Shown here: positions 41,311 to 49,575 of the stretch, piece by piece
Layout of the letters: every line of letters starts with the position of its first letter
Position numbering within the stretch: the first letter of the stretch is position 1
Assembly (NCBI GenBank): GCA_028293625.1
Contig: JAQGOL010000011.1
Span: forward strand, 1 to 64,000
Length of the DNA stretch: 64,000 nucleotides
Source of the DNA: Chthoniobacteraceae bacterium
GTDB taxonomy: Bacteria; Verrucomicrobiota; Verrucomicrobiia; Chthoniobacterales; Chthoniobacteraceae
Reading direction: 5' to 3'
Made by a program: the position numbers and the translations under genes
Notes under the pieces: model-generated
What the model was told of the DNA's origin: nothing
Seen by the model: only the letters and a program-made list of their open reading frames with translations
Database searches by the model: none

Positions 41311-42336
41311 ATGGCTGCCACTTCCTCCATCCTGATCGCCGCCGCCACACTGCTGCTTTCCGCCGCTCCCGCTTTGCGTGCCCAGGAACTGCGCGTGCAG
41401 CCAACCCCCTTCTCCGTCTGGCTCGACTTGCGAGCGAGCGCGCCTTCCTCAAAATCGGGATTTCCCATTTGGATGGAGTCGCTGCAACGCACATTTACTC
41501 CCGAGGCAGATGGCGTACTCGCCAAAACGGTATTTCGACTGCGCCTGCGCCGCATTGTCACGGGAGAGATTCAACTCCGGCTTTTTTTTAATGACACGCT
41601 CGGTAACGCGCCGGTCGTTTCCGGGTGGAGCGAGACAGGGAAAAAACTTTACGAATCCCAACCGCTTGGAAGCGGCCTGGAGCTGCCCACTTCGGAGACG
41701 GTGATCATTCCGGTTTCCGGGCTCGATTACGTGGAGGTTTCGGTGCCCGGCGATGGCGCCAACCTAAGCAGTGTTTTTGTGGCGACGCTTAAAAAGTATG
41801 AGGGTCGCAAAGCGCTCGATTTTGAAAAGGAGCCGGCGATGGACGATCCATTTTCGAACCTGCCGTCGGCCGCACCGGGGAGCGACGACAGCTATCTTTA
41901 TGGCCGTGTTAAGGCGACGATCGAAGCGGGAGCAATCAAGCTTTCCCCCAAAGGACCCAGGCAAACTCTGCTGGAATTTGACCTTGAATCGGCTCCCCTT
42001 GTGGCGGTGATTAGTTTTGAAATCCTGAACGCCGATCCTTTTAACCCGCCAGAAATCACCCTTAATAAACGTGCGCTTGGCCGCGCATCGATCCGGCTGC
42101 CCGACCTTGCCGATCCCGGTTATCAGGGGAGTGTGAGGGCGCTTGAACCCGATATGCGATTTCGGTATGCGGGCTGGATGCAATGCCAGCAGCTGGTGCC
42201 GGGTTCCCTGCTTTTAAGCGGAGCAAACAAATTGACTGTGACCCTTGGCAAAGAGTCGCCCCCGATTGCGATTCGTGCGGTGGAAATCGAACTGAAAACA
42301 AATTGGAAACATCTGAACTATGAACTTATCCCTTAA
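41311..42336 (+). CDS. exported protein of unknown function between gspF and gspG
   Basis: A 341-residue protein with a signal peptide (about 1-24, ending Leu-Arg-Ala). The rest is rich in beta strands, with no motif that I can name. It sits 42 bases after gspF, and the gspG start follows its stop by one base, so it should be part of the secretion operon. A role in the pseudopilus or in a substrate is inferred only from that position. Confidence 0.7.
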   Translation: MAATSSILIAAATLLLSAAPALRAQELRVQPTPFSVWLDLRASAPSSKSGFPIWMESLQRTFTPEADGVLAKTVFRLRLRRIVTGEIQLRLFFNDTLGNAPVVSGWSETGKKLYESQPLGSGLELPTSETVIIPVSGLDYVEVSVPGDGANLSSVFVATLKKYEGRKALDFEKEPAMDDPFSNLPSAAPGSDDSYLYGRVKATIEAGAIKLSPKGPRQTLLEFDLESAPLVAVISFEILNADPFNPPEITLNKRALGRASIRLPDLADPGYQGSVRALEPDMRFRYAGWMQCQQLVPGSLLLSGANKLTVTLGKESPPIAIRAVEIELKTNWKHLNYELIP

Positions 42337-42337
42337 C

Positions 42338-42769
42338 ATGAAAAATGTCCGCCGCCGCGCGAGAGCCGGCTTCACGATGATCGAGATCATGCTCGTGGTT
42401 ATCATCATCGTGCTCCTGCTCGGTTTTGCGATCGGCAAAATGAAGGGAAGCGTGACTGTGGCGAAAAAAGTGCGCGCCCAGGCTGATATCGCCTCCATTG
42501 GCACTCAGTTGATGACTTACGATGCCATTAACGGCGGACTGCCCAGCACCCAGCAAGGGCTGAAGGCGCTCGTCAACCGGCCCGACGGCGAACCCAAACC
42601 ACGTAATTGGACACGATTGATGGAGGATGTCTCCGAAGATCCGTTTAATGCGCAGCACGAATATACTTATGTCCGGCCCGGTGTCCATAACCCCGGAAGC
42701 TATGATCTCTATTCGGTTGGCGAGGATGGCTTGCCCAACACAGTGGACGACATCGGAAACTGGAAATAG
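42338..42769 (+). CDS. gspG: type II secretion major pseudopilin GspG
   Basis: GspG is the main subunit of the type II pseudopilus. The protein has a short basic leader and the prepilin cleavage site Ala-Gly followed by Phe-Thr-Met-Ile-Glu-Ile, then a hydrophobic helix. The C-terminal part has the Gly-Leu-Pro-Ser-Thr-Gln-Gln-Gly-Leu motif, Asp-Pro-Phe and the calcium-loop-like end typical of GspG. The ATG at 42338 gives 143 residues. A second ATG at 42320 overlaps the previous gene and would add six residues. Confidence 0.93.
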   Translation: MKNVRRRARAGFTMIEIMLVVIIIVLLLGFAIGKMKGSVTVAKKVRAQADIASIGTQLMTYDAINGGLPSTQQGLKALVNRPDGEPKPRNWTRLMEDVSEDPFNAQHEYTYVRPGVHNPGSYDLYSVGEDGLPNTVDDIGNWK

Positions 42770-42782
42770 CTCCGGCAAAAAG

Positions 42783-42816
42783 ATGCCGCGTTTCTGAACG
42801 AAACGCGGCATTTTCT
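42783..42816. terminator. intrinsic terminator after gspG
   Basis: ATGCCGCGTTTC (42783-42794) and GAAACGCGGCAT (42800-42811) form a perfect 12-bp stem with a 5-base loop, followed by TTTTCTTTTT on the plus strand. It lies between convergent genes and overlaps the end of neither. Confidence 0.9.
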
Positions 42817-42818
42817 TT

Positions 42819-43535
42819 TTACGGCTTCACGTTGATCTGCCGGATCCGGCGATGCGAGGAGTCGGGCAAACCCGGCGCGATGGGCGGATTCACCGCGCCC
42901 TGGGGTTGGGATGACGGCTGCATCATGCCGGGATTCGGATTTGGCGAAGGAATTGCACGCGACGCCGCATTCTTAACCTGGATGGGCGCATTGCGGCCGT
43001 TTGTGAAATTGGGATTCATACCCGTGCCATTCGGAGCGGGCGTCCGCGGCTGGTTCGGCATGACAGGCCGGGGCGGTGGATTTTGCGCGGGAGAGGGAGC
43101 GGAAGGAGTCGATTGAAGATCAAAAGAGAGGGTGGCAAACTCCGTTCCCTTTTTGATAATCACCTTGGTCTCCTTCCAATTATCGGGCGATTGCACACTG
43201 GTCACCGCGTAACCGTCCTTATTCGGTTCACTTCCAATCAGAGTAAAGCCGCCGTTTAAATCCCCCCGCGTCTTGATGGTGACCCGGTCTTTTTCGGTGC
43301 CATCCTCAAATCGCATTTTGCTGATTCCTGCCACGTAGAGGCCGGGAAATGGATCGGTTGGCTCCGCAACCGCCGGCGTGGGTGGCGTTGCCACCGCAAA
43401 GGGCGACCGCTTCAGCATCGCATCGTAACGGTCGGCCGAAAACGGTTCAGGCATCCCGTCCTGAACGCCAAAAGCAGGAATGGCGGCAAACATGCCCAAC
43501 AAAGAACAGAGAGCTGGTCGGCAAGAAGTTTTCAT
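42819..43535 (-). CDS. proline-rich exported protein of the secretion cluster
   Basis: A 238-residue protein from the ATG at 43535, with a signal peptide (about 1-22). An Asp-Pro-Phe-Pro-Gly-Leu-Tyr motif is followed by a compact domain (about 60-135) that ends in Lys-Lys-Gly-Thr-Glu-Phe. The C-terminal 100 residues are rich in Pro, Asn and Gly. The Asp-Pro-Phe start and the position after gspM resemble GspC or PilP, which link inner-membrane parts to the secretin, but sequence identity is not apparent. The longer frame from 43592 overlaps gspM. Confidence 0.6.
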   Translation of the reverse strand: MKTSCRPALCSLLGMFAAIPAFGVQDGMPEPFSADRYDAMLKRSPFAVATPPTPAVAEPTDPFPGLYVAGISKMRFEDGTEKDRVTIKTRGDLNGGFTLIGSEPNKDGYAVTSVQSPDNWKETKVIIKKGTEFATLSFDLQSTPSAPSPAQNPPPRPVMPNQPRTPAPNGTGMNPNFTNGRNAPIQVKNAASRAIPSPNPNPGMMQPSSQPQGAVNPPIAPGLPDSSHRRIRQINVKP

Positions 43536-43573
43536 AACGCAATTTAATCGAGGAGATAATCCCAATTCGGCCG

Positions 43574-44101
43574 CTAGTTTGGCGCATACCATTTTGCGAG
43601 CTTGAACTCGCCACGGTGCAACGTTTTGTCCGCAGTATCGACCTGAATCACTGCGCTTTCAAAAACCATGAACTGACCGGGGCCTTGCATTCCGCGGAGC
43701 GCGCTGCAGAGCGATTGCCAGCTGCTTTTTATCGCGAATGTATCTGACACAGCCATGTAATAGGGCTGGCTTTTATCAAGGACTCCCAAGAGCGGTTCCT
43801 CGGGCACGACGTTCGATTTTTGCGCGATTTCTTTGATCTGATCAAAGAGCGCGCCTGCGGCGGTCACTTCACTTTCGCGGGTCAGTTTAGGCTGAAGGGC
43901 GTCCAGCTGGGCGTTCCGTTTCTCCCAAAGCTCCTTTTCTTTAAGAATGAGTTGATAGCTGCCGAGTTCAGCGCTCTTGCGTATAAAATTGCCGCGGAGC
44001 TTTTTCTCGTTGGTGAAAAAGAACTCAATCAGAAGGTAGTTCACCAAAAAAAGCACCACGGCCCCGACCACGATGGAGAGATTTTTTTCCCTGGCGGTCA
44101 T
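43574..44101 (-). CDS. gspM: GspM/PilO-like type II secretion protein
   Basis: A 175-residue bitopic membrane protein with a short cytoplasmic N-terminus, one membrane segment (about 9-28), a charged coiled coil (about 35-85) and a small C-terminal domain. This is the GspM/PilO architecture. Its ATG overlaps the end of the gspL-like gene by 4 bases. GspM pairs with GspL at the inner-membrane platform. Confidence 0.78.
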   Translation of the reverse strand: MTAREKNLSIVVGAVVLFLVNYLLIEFFFTNEKKLRGNFIRKSAELGSYQLILKEKELWEKRNAQLDALQPKLTRESEVTAAGALFDQIKEIAQKSNVVPEEPLLGVLDKSQPYYMAVSDTFAIKSSWQSLCSALRGMQGPGQFMVFESAVIQVDTADKTLHRGEFKLAKWYAPN

Positions 44102-45330
44102 GGCTTGAGGAGTTTGCCGGACATTCTAAATGGAGTGCCGCCGTTGGGCAGGAGTGCGACGGGTTGGGGTTGTTCGAGCTGATAATCCCCCAACGCTTTG
44201 TCGTCGCGCAGTTTCAGGTAAAAATCGGTGACTAATTTGTAGTTCGGAGCTTCGCCTTCCACTTTAAAATCCTTCAAGGTATGTTCAAAGCGCGTTATTT
44301 TGACCTCTTCGGACGGCAGATTCGAATAAACCCGATACAATATTTCCATTGTATAACGCGCCGGAGAAATCGCGGGCTCCAGAGCTTCCCAACGTTGCTT
44401 ACGCGCTTTGATTAAGGCCAGCTGAGGCTGGGCGGTAACGAGTTGGGTGTCGATTTTTTGCACACGGCTTTTGAGCCAGGCCAGATAAATAAACGCTGCC
44501 GCTATCGCGAGCAGATAAACAACAGCCGCCAATTGCAGGTATTGCCGCAACCGGCCTGCTTTTTGAATCCGACGCACCTCGGCTTGCCATGCCGGCGGAG
44601 CCAGGTTTCCAGCCGGCTCGGGCATCGCCGTATCAAAAGAAATCAACTCGACCGGCTGCTCAAACAACTGGGAAATCGTCTCCCTGATCGCAATGCAGCC
44701 CTGCTCGATGCGGATGCGTGAAAAACGGGTCGAAACGCCTTCCATTTCCGCACCGAGAAGGATCTGCGGCAGTTCCGAGCCGAGTGTTTCGGCATCGAAC
44801 CCGGAAAGATTTTGCGCGAATCCGAGTTTGGCGTTTTCAGCGATCGCGATCTGAAGCTGGCCATCCTCGGGCCAGATACAGAGCACGACCTCATCCGGCG
44901 GGCATGAGGCCGCTACGTGCATGGCGTAGAAAGTCACCTTTTGCGGAAGCCTCGCCCGGTTTTTGAGCGGCTCGCACAGCTCATCGATGCGGGCTGTGTT
45001 CGCAGCTACCGAAAGCAGTGTCGATTCGCCCTCTGTTTGGCTGATGACTTCAAAATCCGAAGAGGCCTCCTCCACGGGATAAGGGAGCGTTTTTTCGAGT
45101 TGCAGCTGCACCATGCCGGCGAGCTCAGCGGGATCGATCGAGGGAAGTGTCAGGCGCTCCAATAAAACGAAGCTCCCGGGCAAGGCAAGATGGATGCTCC
45201 GATCGGCTGGAACCGACGCCGCCGCCTCATCGAGCGTTTTGAGCGTCCGGGTTTCGTGGCCGGGCTGCTGCACGCGCCAGCCATCGGAGTCAGGGGTGAG
45301 AAAGGCGGTTTCCGCGCCGGGGTTCTTCAT
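44098..45330 (-). CDS. gspL: GspL-like type II secretion protein (PilM/PilN-like fusion)
   Basis: A 410-residue protein from the ATG at 45330. The N-terminal half (about 1-235) has an actin-like fold of the PilM/GspL kind, with Leu-Glu-Lys-Thr-Leu-Pro-Tyr-Pro-Val-Glu near residue 85. One membrane segment lies at about 265-285, and a PilN-like periplasmic part ends the protein. GspL couples the cytoplasmic ATPase to the platform. It overlaps both gspK and gspM by 4 bases. Confidence 0.82.
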   Translation of the reverse strand: MKNPGAETAFLTPDSDGWRVQQPGHETRTLKTLDEAAASVPADRSIHLALPGSFVLLERLTLPSIDPAELAGMVQLQLEKTLPYPVEEASSDFEVISQTEGESTLLSVAANTARIDELCEPLKNRARLPQKVTFYAMHVAASCPPDEVVLCIWPEDGQLQIAIAENAKLGFAQNLSGFDAETLGSELPQILLGAEMEGVSTRFSRIRIEQGCIAIRETISQLFEQPVELISFDTAMPEPAGNLAPPAWQAEVRRIQKAGRLRQYLQLAAVVYLLAIAAAFIYLAWLKSRVQKIDTQLVTAQPQLALIKARKQRWEALEPAISPARYTMEILYRVYSNLPSEEVKITRFEHTLKDFKVEGEAPNYKLVTDFYLKLRDDKALGDYQLEQPQPVALLPNGGTPFRMSGKLLKP

Positions 45331-46247
45331 TCTTTCCAATAGAGGATGGCGGGGTTAAGGCCGCTTTTTCGTGCAACCAGTTCGACTTGTCGAATCACTT
45401 TTCCCGAGTGCCCCACCGAGGTAATGCGCATGACCGCACTGGCAGGGTCTTTGATCCCGATCAATTGACCAAGCTCATCAAACTGGGTTTTGCTCATGCC
45501 CATGAACGAGCGGACCTCCTCCAGGCTTTTAAACGGTGGATCATCTGCCGTGCCGAGGATTTTATCGACGCCGGCGCGATACTCGATGAAACGGACGATC
45601 CGGGCATCGCCAAATCCGGGCAACGCGCGGAGCACCTCCGGAGAAGCCGAGACGACTTCAATAAGACCGTTGCTGTAGAGTGTCAGATTTTCCTTCCATC
45701 CCGGTTTACTCGTAAGCGCTTCGATGCCACGCACATGGGGAATTTCCTCCAGCGTTAAAAACGGGCGGTTGGCAGGATGATAATCACCGTCATCCTCGCA
45801 GCCATTAAGCCGTTTGACATTGTCGTTATCCACATAATCAAGCAGACAATCAACTACTGTATCCCGTTCAAGAATATCGAGCCCCATGCTCGTCAGCCAG
45901 CTCTTGAGGATGGTGATCTTCCGAGGATCCTCACCGGCCAGCAGCCAATTGATATGAAGCTTGCCTCCTTCTGAAATCATCCGCACCCGGTAACCGAGTC
46001 CTGAATCGACCTCCCGTTCAAGTTGAGGCGACTCCAGCGAGATGCGCGGGTTTAAAGCCATTGCCACGCCCGAGTGCGCCATGGCGCTCGCTTCAAGTCC
46101 CGCGTTCGCCTGGCCGGTGAGCTGGAGATCCTGCTGAATCCATTTGGCCCACGCCATGACCGCGGCAGAGAGGAGAAAAAGCGCCCAGAGCACCACCATC
46201 AGCGAAGAGCCGCGGTTAGGGGTCCGGGAAGAAAAAAAGCGGTTCAT
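45327..46247 (-). CDS. gspK: type II secretion minor pseudopilin GspK
   Basis: A 306-residue protein from the ATG at 46247, which overlaps the gspJ stop by 4 bases. The N-terminus reads Asn-Arg-Gly-Ser-Ser-Leu-Met-Val-Val-Leu-Trp-Ala-Leu, the prepilin-like leader of GspK, which tips the pseudopilus with GspI and GspJ. A helix-hairpin-helix-like segment (about 170-270) with Leu-Pro-Gly-Phe-Gly-Asp-Ala is characteristic. A longer frame from 46358 lies inside gspJ. Confidence 0.9.
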   Translation of the reverse strand: MNRFFSSRTPNRGSSLMVVLWALFLLSAAVMAWAKWIQQDLQLTGQANAGLEASAMAHSGVAMALNPRISLESPQLEREVDSGLGYRVRMISEGGKLHINWLLAGEDPRKITILKSWLTSMGLDILERDTVVDCLLDYVDNDNVKRLNGCEDDGDYHPANRPFLTLEEIPHVRGIEALTSKPGWKENLTLYSNGLIEVVSASPEVLRALPGFGDARIVRFIEYRAGVDKILGTADDPPFKSLEEVRSFMGMSKTQFDELGQLIGIKDPASAVMRITSVGHSGKVIRQVELVARKSGLNPAILYWKE

Positions 46248-46903
46248 CGTTGCAAATTTGCCGACGGCACCGAGAGCACCGCATCGTACGGCGGCTCGTC
46301 GGGCCCGCGCTGGATGCTCACATAGACCAGCAACGGGAGACTGTTGGCATCGGTCCATCGATCGACCTTTTCGTTGAGCTGCCGGTGGAAATAGCGGATC
46401 TCGAGGGAAGTGACCGGACTTAGCAGCGTGACAAACGGTTTAAACTCCTCTTTTTGAGTCTTATCAGCCGGCCAGCGCCGAAGTACCAGCTCAAGGACTT
46501 TTGGATTTGCTTTGCTGGGCACAATCTCAAGCGACGCACGGTAGTTGCCCGGCGCTGCGCTGGTCATCACACCGAGCCCCGCCTCACTTGCCCATTCGAG
46601 CGTGTCACTTGCACGGCCGTTGAACTTATGAGGCTGGCCAAGAAGCAGGTTCTGACCCGTGCCGGGAAGATCCGCCAACTCGGTTTGCAGCATGCTGATC
46701 AAGCCAATCATCGATTGCCGCTGCGCGCTTATCTCTCCGGAGCGGTTCATGCTTTTGAGCGTGGAAACCACAAACCGATAGACCGTGAGCATCAGCATCA
46801 GGATGATCACCGCCGAGATCATCACCTCAAGGAGCGTAAATGCGCGGCGCGATAATCGGCGCGGCAGCGAAAATGCGTGGAAGCGTGCTCGTTTAAACAG
46901 CAT
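46244..46903 (-). CDS. gspJ: type II secretion minor pseudopilin GspJ
   Basis: A 219-residue protein from the ATG at 46903, one base after the gspI stop. It has a basic leader and the prepilin motif Arg-Ala-Phe-Thr-Leu-Leu-Glu-Val-Met-Ile with a hydrophobic helix. The cleavage position has Ala instead of the usual Gly. The C-terminal domain is beta-rich and weakly conserved. Assignment as J rests on length and gene order H-I-J-K. Confidence 0.85.
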   Translation of the reverse strand: MLFKRARFHAFSLPRRLSRRAFTLLEVMISAVIILMLMLTVYRFVVSTLKSMNRSGEISAQRQSMIGLISMLQTELADLPGTGQNLLLGQPHKFNGRASDTLEWASEAGLGVMTSAAPGNYRASLEIVPSKANPKVLELVLRRWPADKTQKEEFKPFVTLLSPVTSLEIRYFHRQLNEKVDRWTDANSLPLLVYVSIQRGPDEPPYDAVLSVPSANLQR

Positions 46904-46904
46904 G

Positions 46905-47318
46905 TCAACGAGGCCTCGGATAATTGTAAAAGGTGAGCCGCCGCGACTGTTTTTGCGCCCGGCTCGTCCAGAGCACTTCAAGAGTAACTGCGTAAATGCC
47001 TGCGACCTCCTGATCCTTCTCGTTTTTTTCCTTTAGCAAAGTGCGCGTTGTCTTGAGGGTCATACCGGCGAACATCCCCTTTAACTCTTCGCTCTTCGAC
47101 TCGACGGCCGGCACCGTGCCTGCCTCCACCATCATCATCGCGTTCTCCAAAGCGCGGCGTGCACGCGCGCTCTCCTCCTTAAGCTGATCGGCCGCCAGAC
47201 AGTTTTGCACACAACGGCCCAACGCTACCACCCCAAGCGCGAGCACCATGACCGCCACCATCACTTCAAGCAGGAGAAATCCGCGGTGATTGCCGCCTTT
47301 GACACGCAATCTCTTCAT
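46905..47318 (-). CDS. gspI: type II secretion minor pseudopilin GspI
   Basis: A 137-residue protein with the prepilin motif Arg-Gly-Phe-Leu-Leu-Leu-Glu-Val-Met-Val at about residues 12-21, followed by a hydrophobic helix and a small soluble domain. Size and order (after H, before J) fit GspI. It overlaps gspH by 4 bases. Confidence 0.85.
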   Translation of the reverse strand: MKRLRVKGGNHRGFLLLEVMVAVMVLALGVVALGRCVQNCLAADQLKEESARARRALENAMMMVEAGTVPAVESKSEELKGMFAGMTLKTTRTLLKEKNEKDQEVAGIYAVTLEVLWTSRAQKQSRRLTFYNYPRPR

Positions 47319-47788
47319 AAGGAACTCCTTGCCTCAAATGTGCCGCGTGCGGTAAGCGCGTCATATTTTGCGACCCAAGCCCCTTCCGGCCCCTGATAGC
47401 TGGCGATCACCGGCTCGCATGTGCCACTTCGCCAAAAAATCCATTCCATGGGCGGCTTCTTTTCAAGGGCCGCGGGACGCTCGATTGTGAGCGTCTCCTC
47501 CTTGCTCAAAGCGAGCCTCGGCCATTCCTTGCCACGATCCTCGGCGAGCGGTTCATCCGGTTCGATTGCGAGCGTTCCATCCCCCCAGACAATCACAAAG
47601 GCACGCCGTTCGGTCACACTTAGTATTTGAGCCTGTCGCGCAAACTCATCAAAGCGATCAAACGTTGCTTCCAATTTTTGCTTTGAAAGCATTCCGGTAA
47701 AACTGGGAATGGCGATAAACATCAGCAAAACGCTGATCGCCACAGCAAGGCAAACTTCAAGAAGGGTAAATCCGGCGCGTCGACGCAT
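47315..47788 (-). CDS. gspH: type II secretion minor pseudopilin GspH
   Basis: A 157-residue protein from the ATG at 47788, which starts directly with a basic leader and Ala-Gly-Phe-Thr-Leu-Leu-Glu-Val. A frame from 47857 would add 23 unusual residues. The soluble part has the Gln-Ala-x-Ile-Leu-Ser-Val-Thr-Glu-Arg-Arg motif common in GspH/FimT. It is the first gene of the minus-strand secretion operon H-I-J-K-L-M and an exported Pro-rich protein. Confidence 0.85.
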   Translation of the reverse strand: MRRRAGFTLLEVCLAVAISVLLMFIAIPSFTGMLSKQKLEATFDRFDEFARQAQILSVTERRAFVIVWGDGTLAIEPDEPLAEDRGKEWPRLALSKEETLTIERPAALEKKPPMEWIFWRSGTCEPVIASYQGPEGAWVAKYDALTARGTFEARSSL

Positions 47789-47959
47789 GGGGCAGAGCCG
47801 CACATTCAATGAATTGGCACATGATTTCCACCTGTAACTTGGAATTCGGTTGGCCAATCACGACGATCTCGATGCGACCCTTCTGCAGAGCACACCCGGT
47901 CCCGATCTGATGGACTGCAAGATTGCGTTTTATCGGGCTCCTCCGCCATTGTGGGGAGC

Positions 47960-48178
47960 ATGGCGAAAAAAGATGCGATCACCACTGAAGCGATCGTCAA
48001 AGATGTGTTACCCGGTACTATGTTCCGTGTTGAACTTCCAAACGGCGCCCTGGTCCTTGCACATATCTCCGGCAAAATGCGCAAACATTTTATCCGCATT
48101 GTTCCCGGCGACAAAGTCGAACTGGAACTCTCTCCCTATGATCTGAGCAAGGCACGCATCATTTTCCGCGCACAGTGA
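47960..48178 (+). CDS. infA: translation initiation factor IF-1
   Basis: IF-1 binds the A site of the 30S subunit during initiation. The 72-residue protein is a single S1-like OB fold with the standard motifs Gly-x-Met-Phe-Arg-Val-Glu-Leu, His-Ile-Ser-Gly-Lys-Met-Arg-Lys and Val-Glu-Leu-Ser-Pro-Tyr-Asp with small variation. The ATG at 47960 has GGGGAG just upstream. A GTG at 47951 would add three residues. Confidence 0.96.
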   Translation: MAKKDAITTEAIVKDVLPGTMFRVELPNGALVLAHISGKMRKHFIRIVPGDKVELELSPYDLSKARIIFRAQ

Positions 48179-48294
48179 CGTCTCGCATAAGCGCATCAAG
48201 GGAGTCAAAACCGTTCTCTTTGCATCGAATGGGGACCCGATCCCGCCTCGCTTCCTCGAAGCCTGGAAAACGCAGATAAAACAGTCTAAAACAT

Positions 48295-48708
48295 ATGAGC
48301 GACGAAAAAAACAACCCAGGAGCCACCACCCATGAACCCAATCTTCCTGGCTCAATTGGTTCCGATGTAAACCCCGGTTCGCAGGAAAATATGGAAAGCT
48401 CCAAACAACACCTCAAGGAAGCCGGTGAAGCGCTGCGTGCCAATCTTGAAACCTCCAAGAGCCATGTGAAACATGCCGCCGACGATCTCCGCTCCGCGGC
48501 CGAAGCCAAAGCACATGAACTTCGTACGCGGGCTGAAAACACCGCGCATGAGCTTCGCGGCCGGGCTGAAGACGCTTACAGCGATGCGCGTGCAAAGGTT
48601 CGTACATTCCAGGAAGACGGAGAGGAATACATTCGTCACAACCCCTCCAAGTCGGTCCTGACAGCGCTTGCCGCAGGGTTTGTTCTTGGATTAATCATTC
48701 GTCGTTAA
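48295..48708 (+). CDS. ElaB/YqjD/DUF883-like tail-anchored protein
   Basis: A 137-residue protein with a long amphipathic, Ala/Glu/Arg-rich helical part (about 28-110) and a C-terminal hydrophobic segment ending Leu-Ile-Ile-Arg-Arg. The Tyr-Ile-Arg-x-Asn-Pro motif just before the anchor is the hallmark of the ElaB/YqjD group, which are stress-linked, ribosome-associated membrane proteins in Escherichia coli. It is the first of three adjacent genes that resemble the yqjD-yqjE-yqjK set. Confidence 0.82.
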   Translation: MSDEKNNPGATTHEPNLPGSIGSDVNPGSQENMESSKQHLKEAGEALRANLETSKSHVKHAADDLRSAAEAKAHELRTRAENTAHELRGRAEDAYSDARAKVRTFQEDGEEYIRHNPSKSVLTALAAGFVLGLIIRR

Positions 48709-48712
48709 TCTT

Positions 48713-49144
48713 GTGCCTGCGCCAACGACAGCCGATGTGGAGCTTGAGGACGCAGGCTCCGGATTTTACCGGCACTCTCTTGATTTTCTCTCCGCCGCCC
48801 TCAGCTATGGTAAAGCCCGTTTCCAACTTGTTGGATTAGAATCAAAGGAAGCGGGAGTCCATTACGGGCTGGCTGCGGTTTTTATTGCGGCAGCGCTGGT
48901 GGTGGTGGTTTTGGGATACGTTTTCTTTTGTCTGGCAGTCGTTTTTCTGATCGCGTGGCTGCTGGGCGATGGACATTCCTGGATCTGGGTCACCCTCGGC
49001 ATGGCGCTTATTCATTTCGGCGGAGCCGCAGCCCTTGTAATCATGGCCAAAAACAAGTTCACCGCTCCTGTTTTTGCCACCACATTGGAAGAATTTAAAA
49101 AGGATCACGAATGGCTGAACTCGAAGAGCGTAAAAAGACACTGA
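48713..49144 (+). CDS. YqjE-like phage-holin-superfamily membrane protein
   Basis: A 143-residue protein with a GTG start 4 bases after the YqjD-like gene. Two hydrophobic segments (about 52-80 and 85-110), separated by a short Gly-rich turn, match the YqjE/Holin-X family. The soluble N-terminal part has an amphipathic helix. It overlaps the next gene by 34 bases in another frame. A stress role is inferred from the neighbours. Confidence 0.8.
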   Translation: MPAPTTADVELEDAGSGFYRHSLDFLSAALSYGKARFQLVGLESKEAGVHYGLAAVFIAAALVVVVLGYVFFCLAVVFLIAWLLGDGHSWIWVTLGMALIHFGGAAALVIMAKNKFTAPVFATTLEEFKKDHEWLNSKSVKRH

Positions 49145-49497
49145 TTCACGAACTTGACCGCGCACGCGCTGAGTTAAGTGCCCATTCGCGCGGAGCTCGC
49201 GCACACGCCCATCCCGCGGTGAAACTGCGCGCCGCATTCGCTAAAAACCGCCTGATTTGGATCAGTGGCGCTGCGGTGCTTGGATTGGTCCTGGCGAAAA
49301 TTCCGGCCCGGACAAAGAAAGTAGTCGTAAATCGCAAAAACGAAAAGCAGATGGCCAACGCGGGCAAAGCCGGACTGGCGCTTGGCGCATTAAAAATGGC
49401 CTTTGATTTGGGGAAACCGTTCATCATGTCTTGGGCGACGGGCCGCTTGGGCGACTTGGCGAAACGTTCAAATCAGCGGCACGAGCGCCGGTACTAA
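49111..49497 (+). CDS. small membrane protein of the YqjD/YqjE cluster
   Basis: A 128-residue protein with a charged N-terminal helix (about 1-30), a hydrophobic segment (about 48-62, Ile-Trp-Ile-Ser-Gly-Ala-Ala-Val-Leu-Gly) and a basic C-terminal region. It lies where yqjK stands in enterobacteria. I do not see clear sequence similarity to YqjK, so the link is by position only. It starts inside the 3' end of the YqjE-like gene. Confidence 0.7.
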   Translation: MAELEERKKTLIHELDRARAELSAHSRGARAHAHPAVKLRAAFAKNRLIWISGAAVLGLVLAKIPARTKKVVVNRKNEKQMANAGKAGLALGALKMAFDLGKPFIMSWATGRLGDLAKRSNQRHERRY

Positions 49498-49575
49498 GAG
49501 CCGGCGGAAAACATCGCTGATTTGCCAACTCCTCCTTGCTTTTTCCACTTCGGCAAGTAGCTCTTGTGCGCAAGA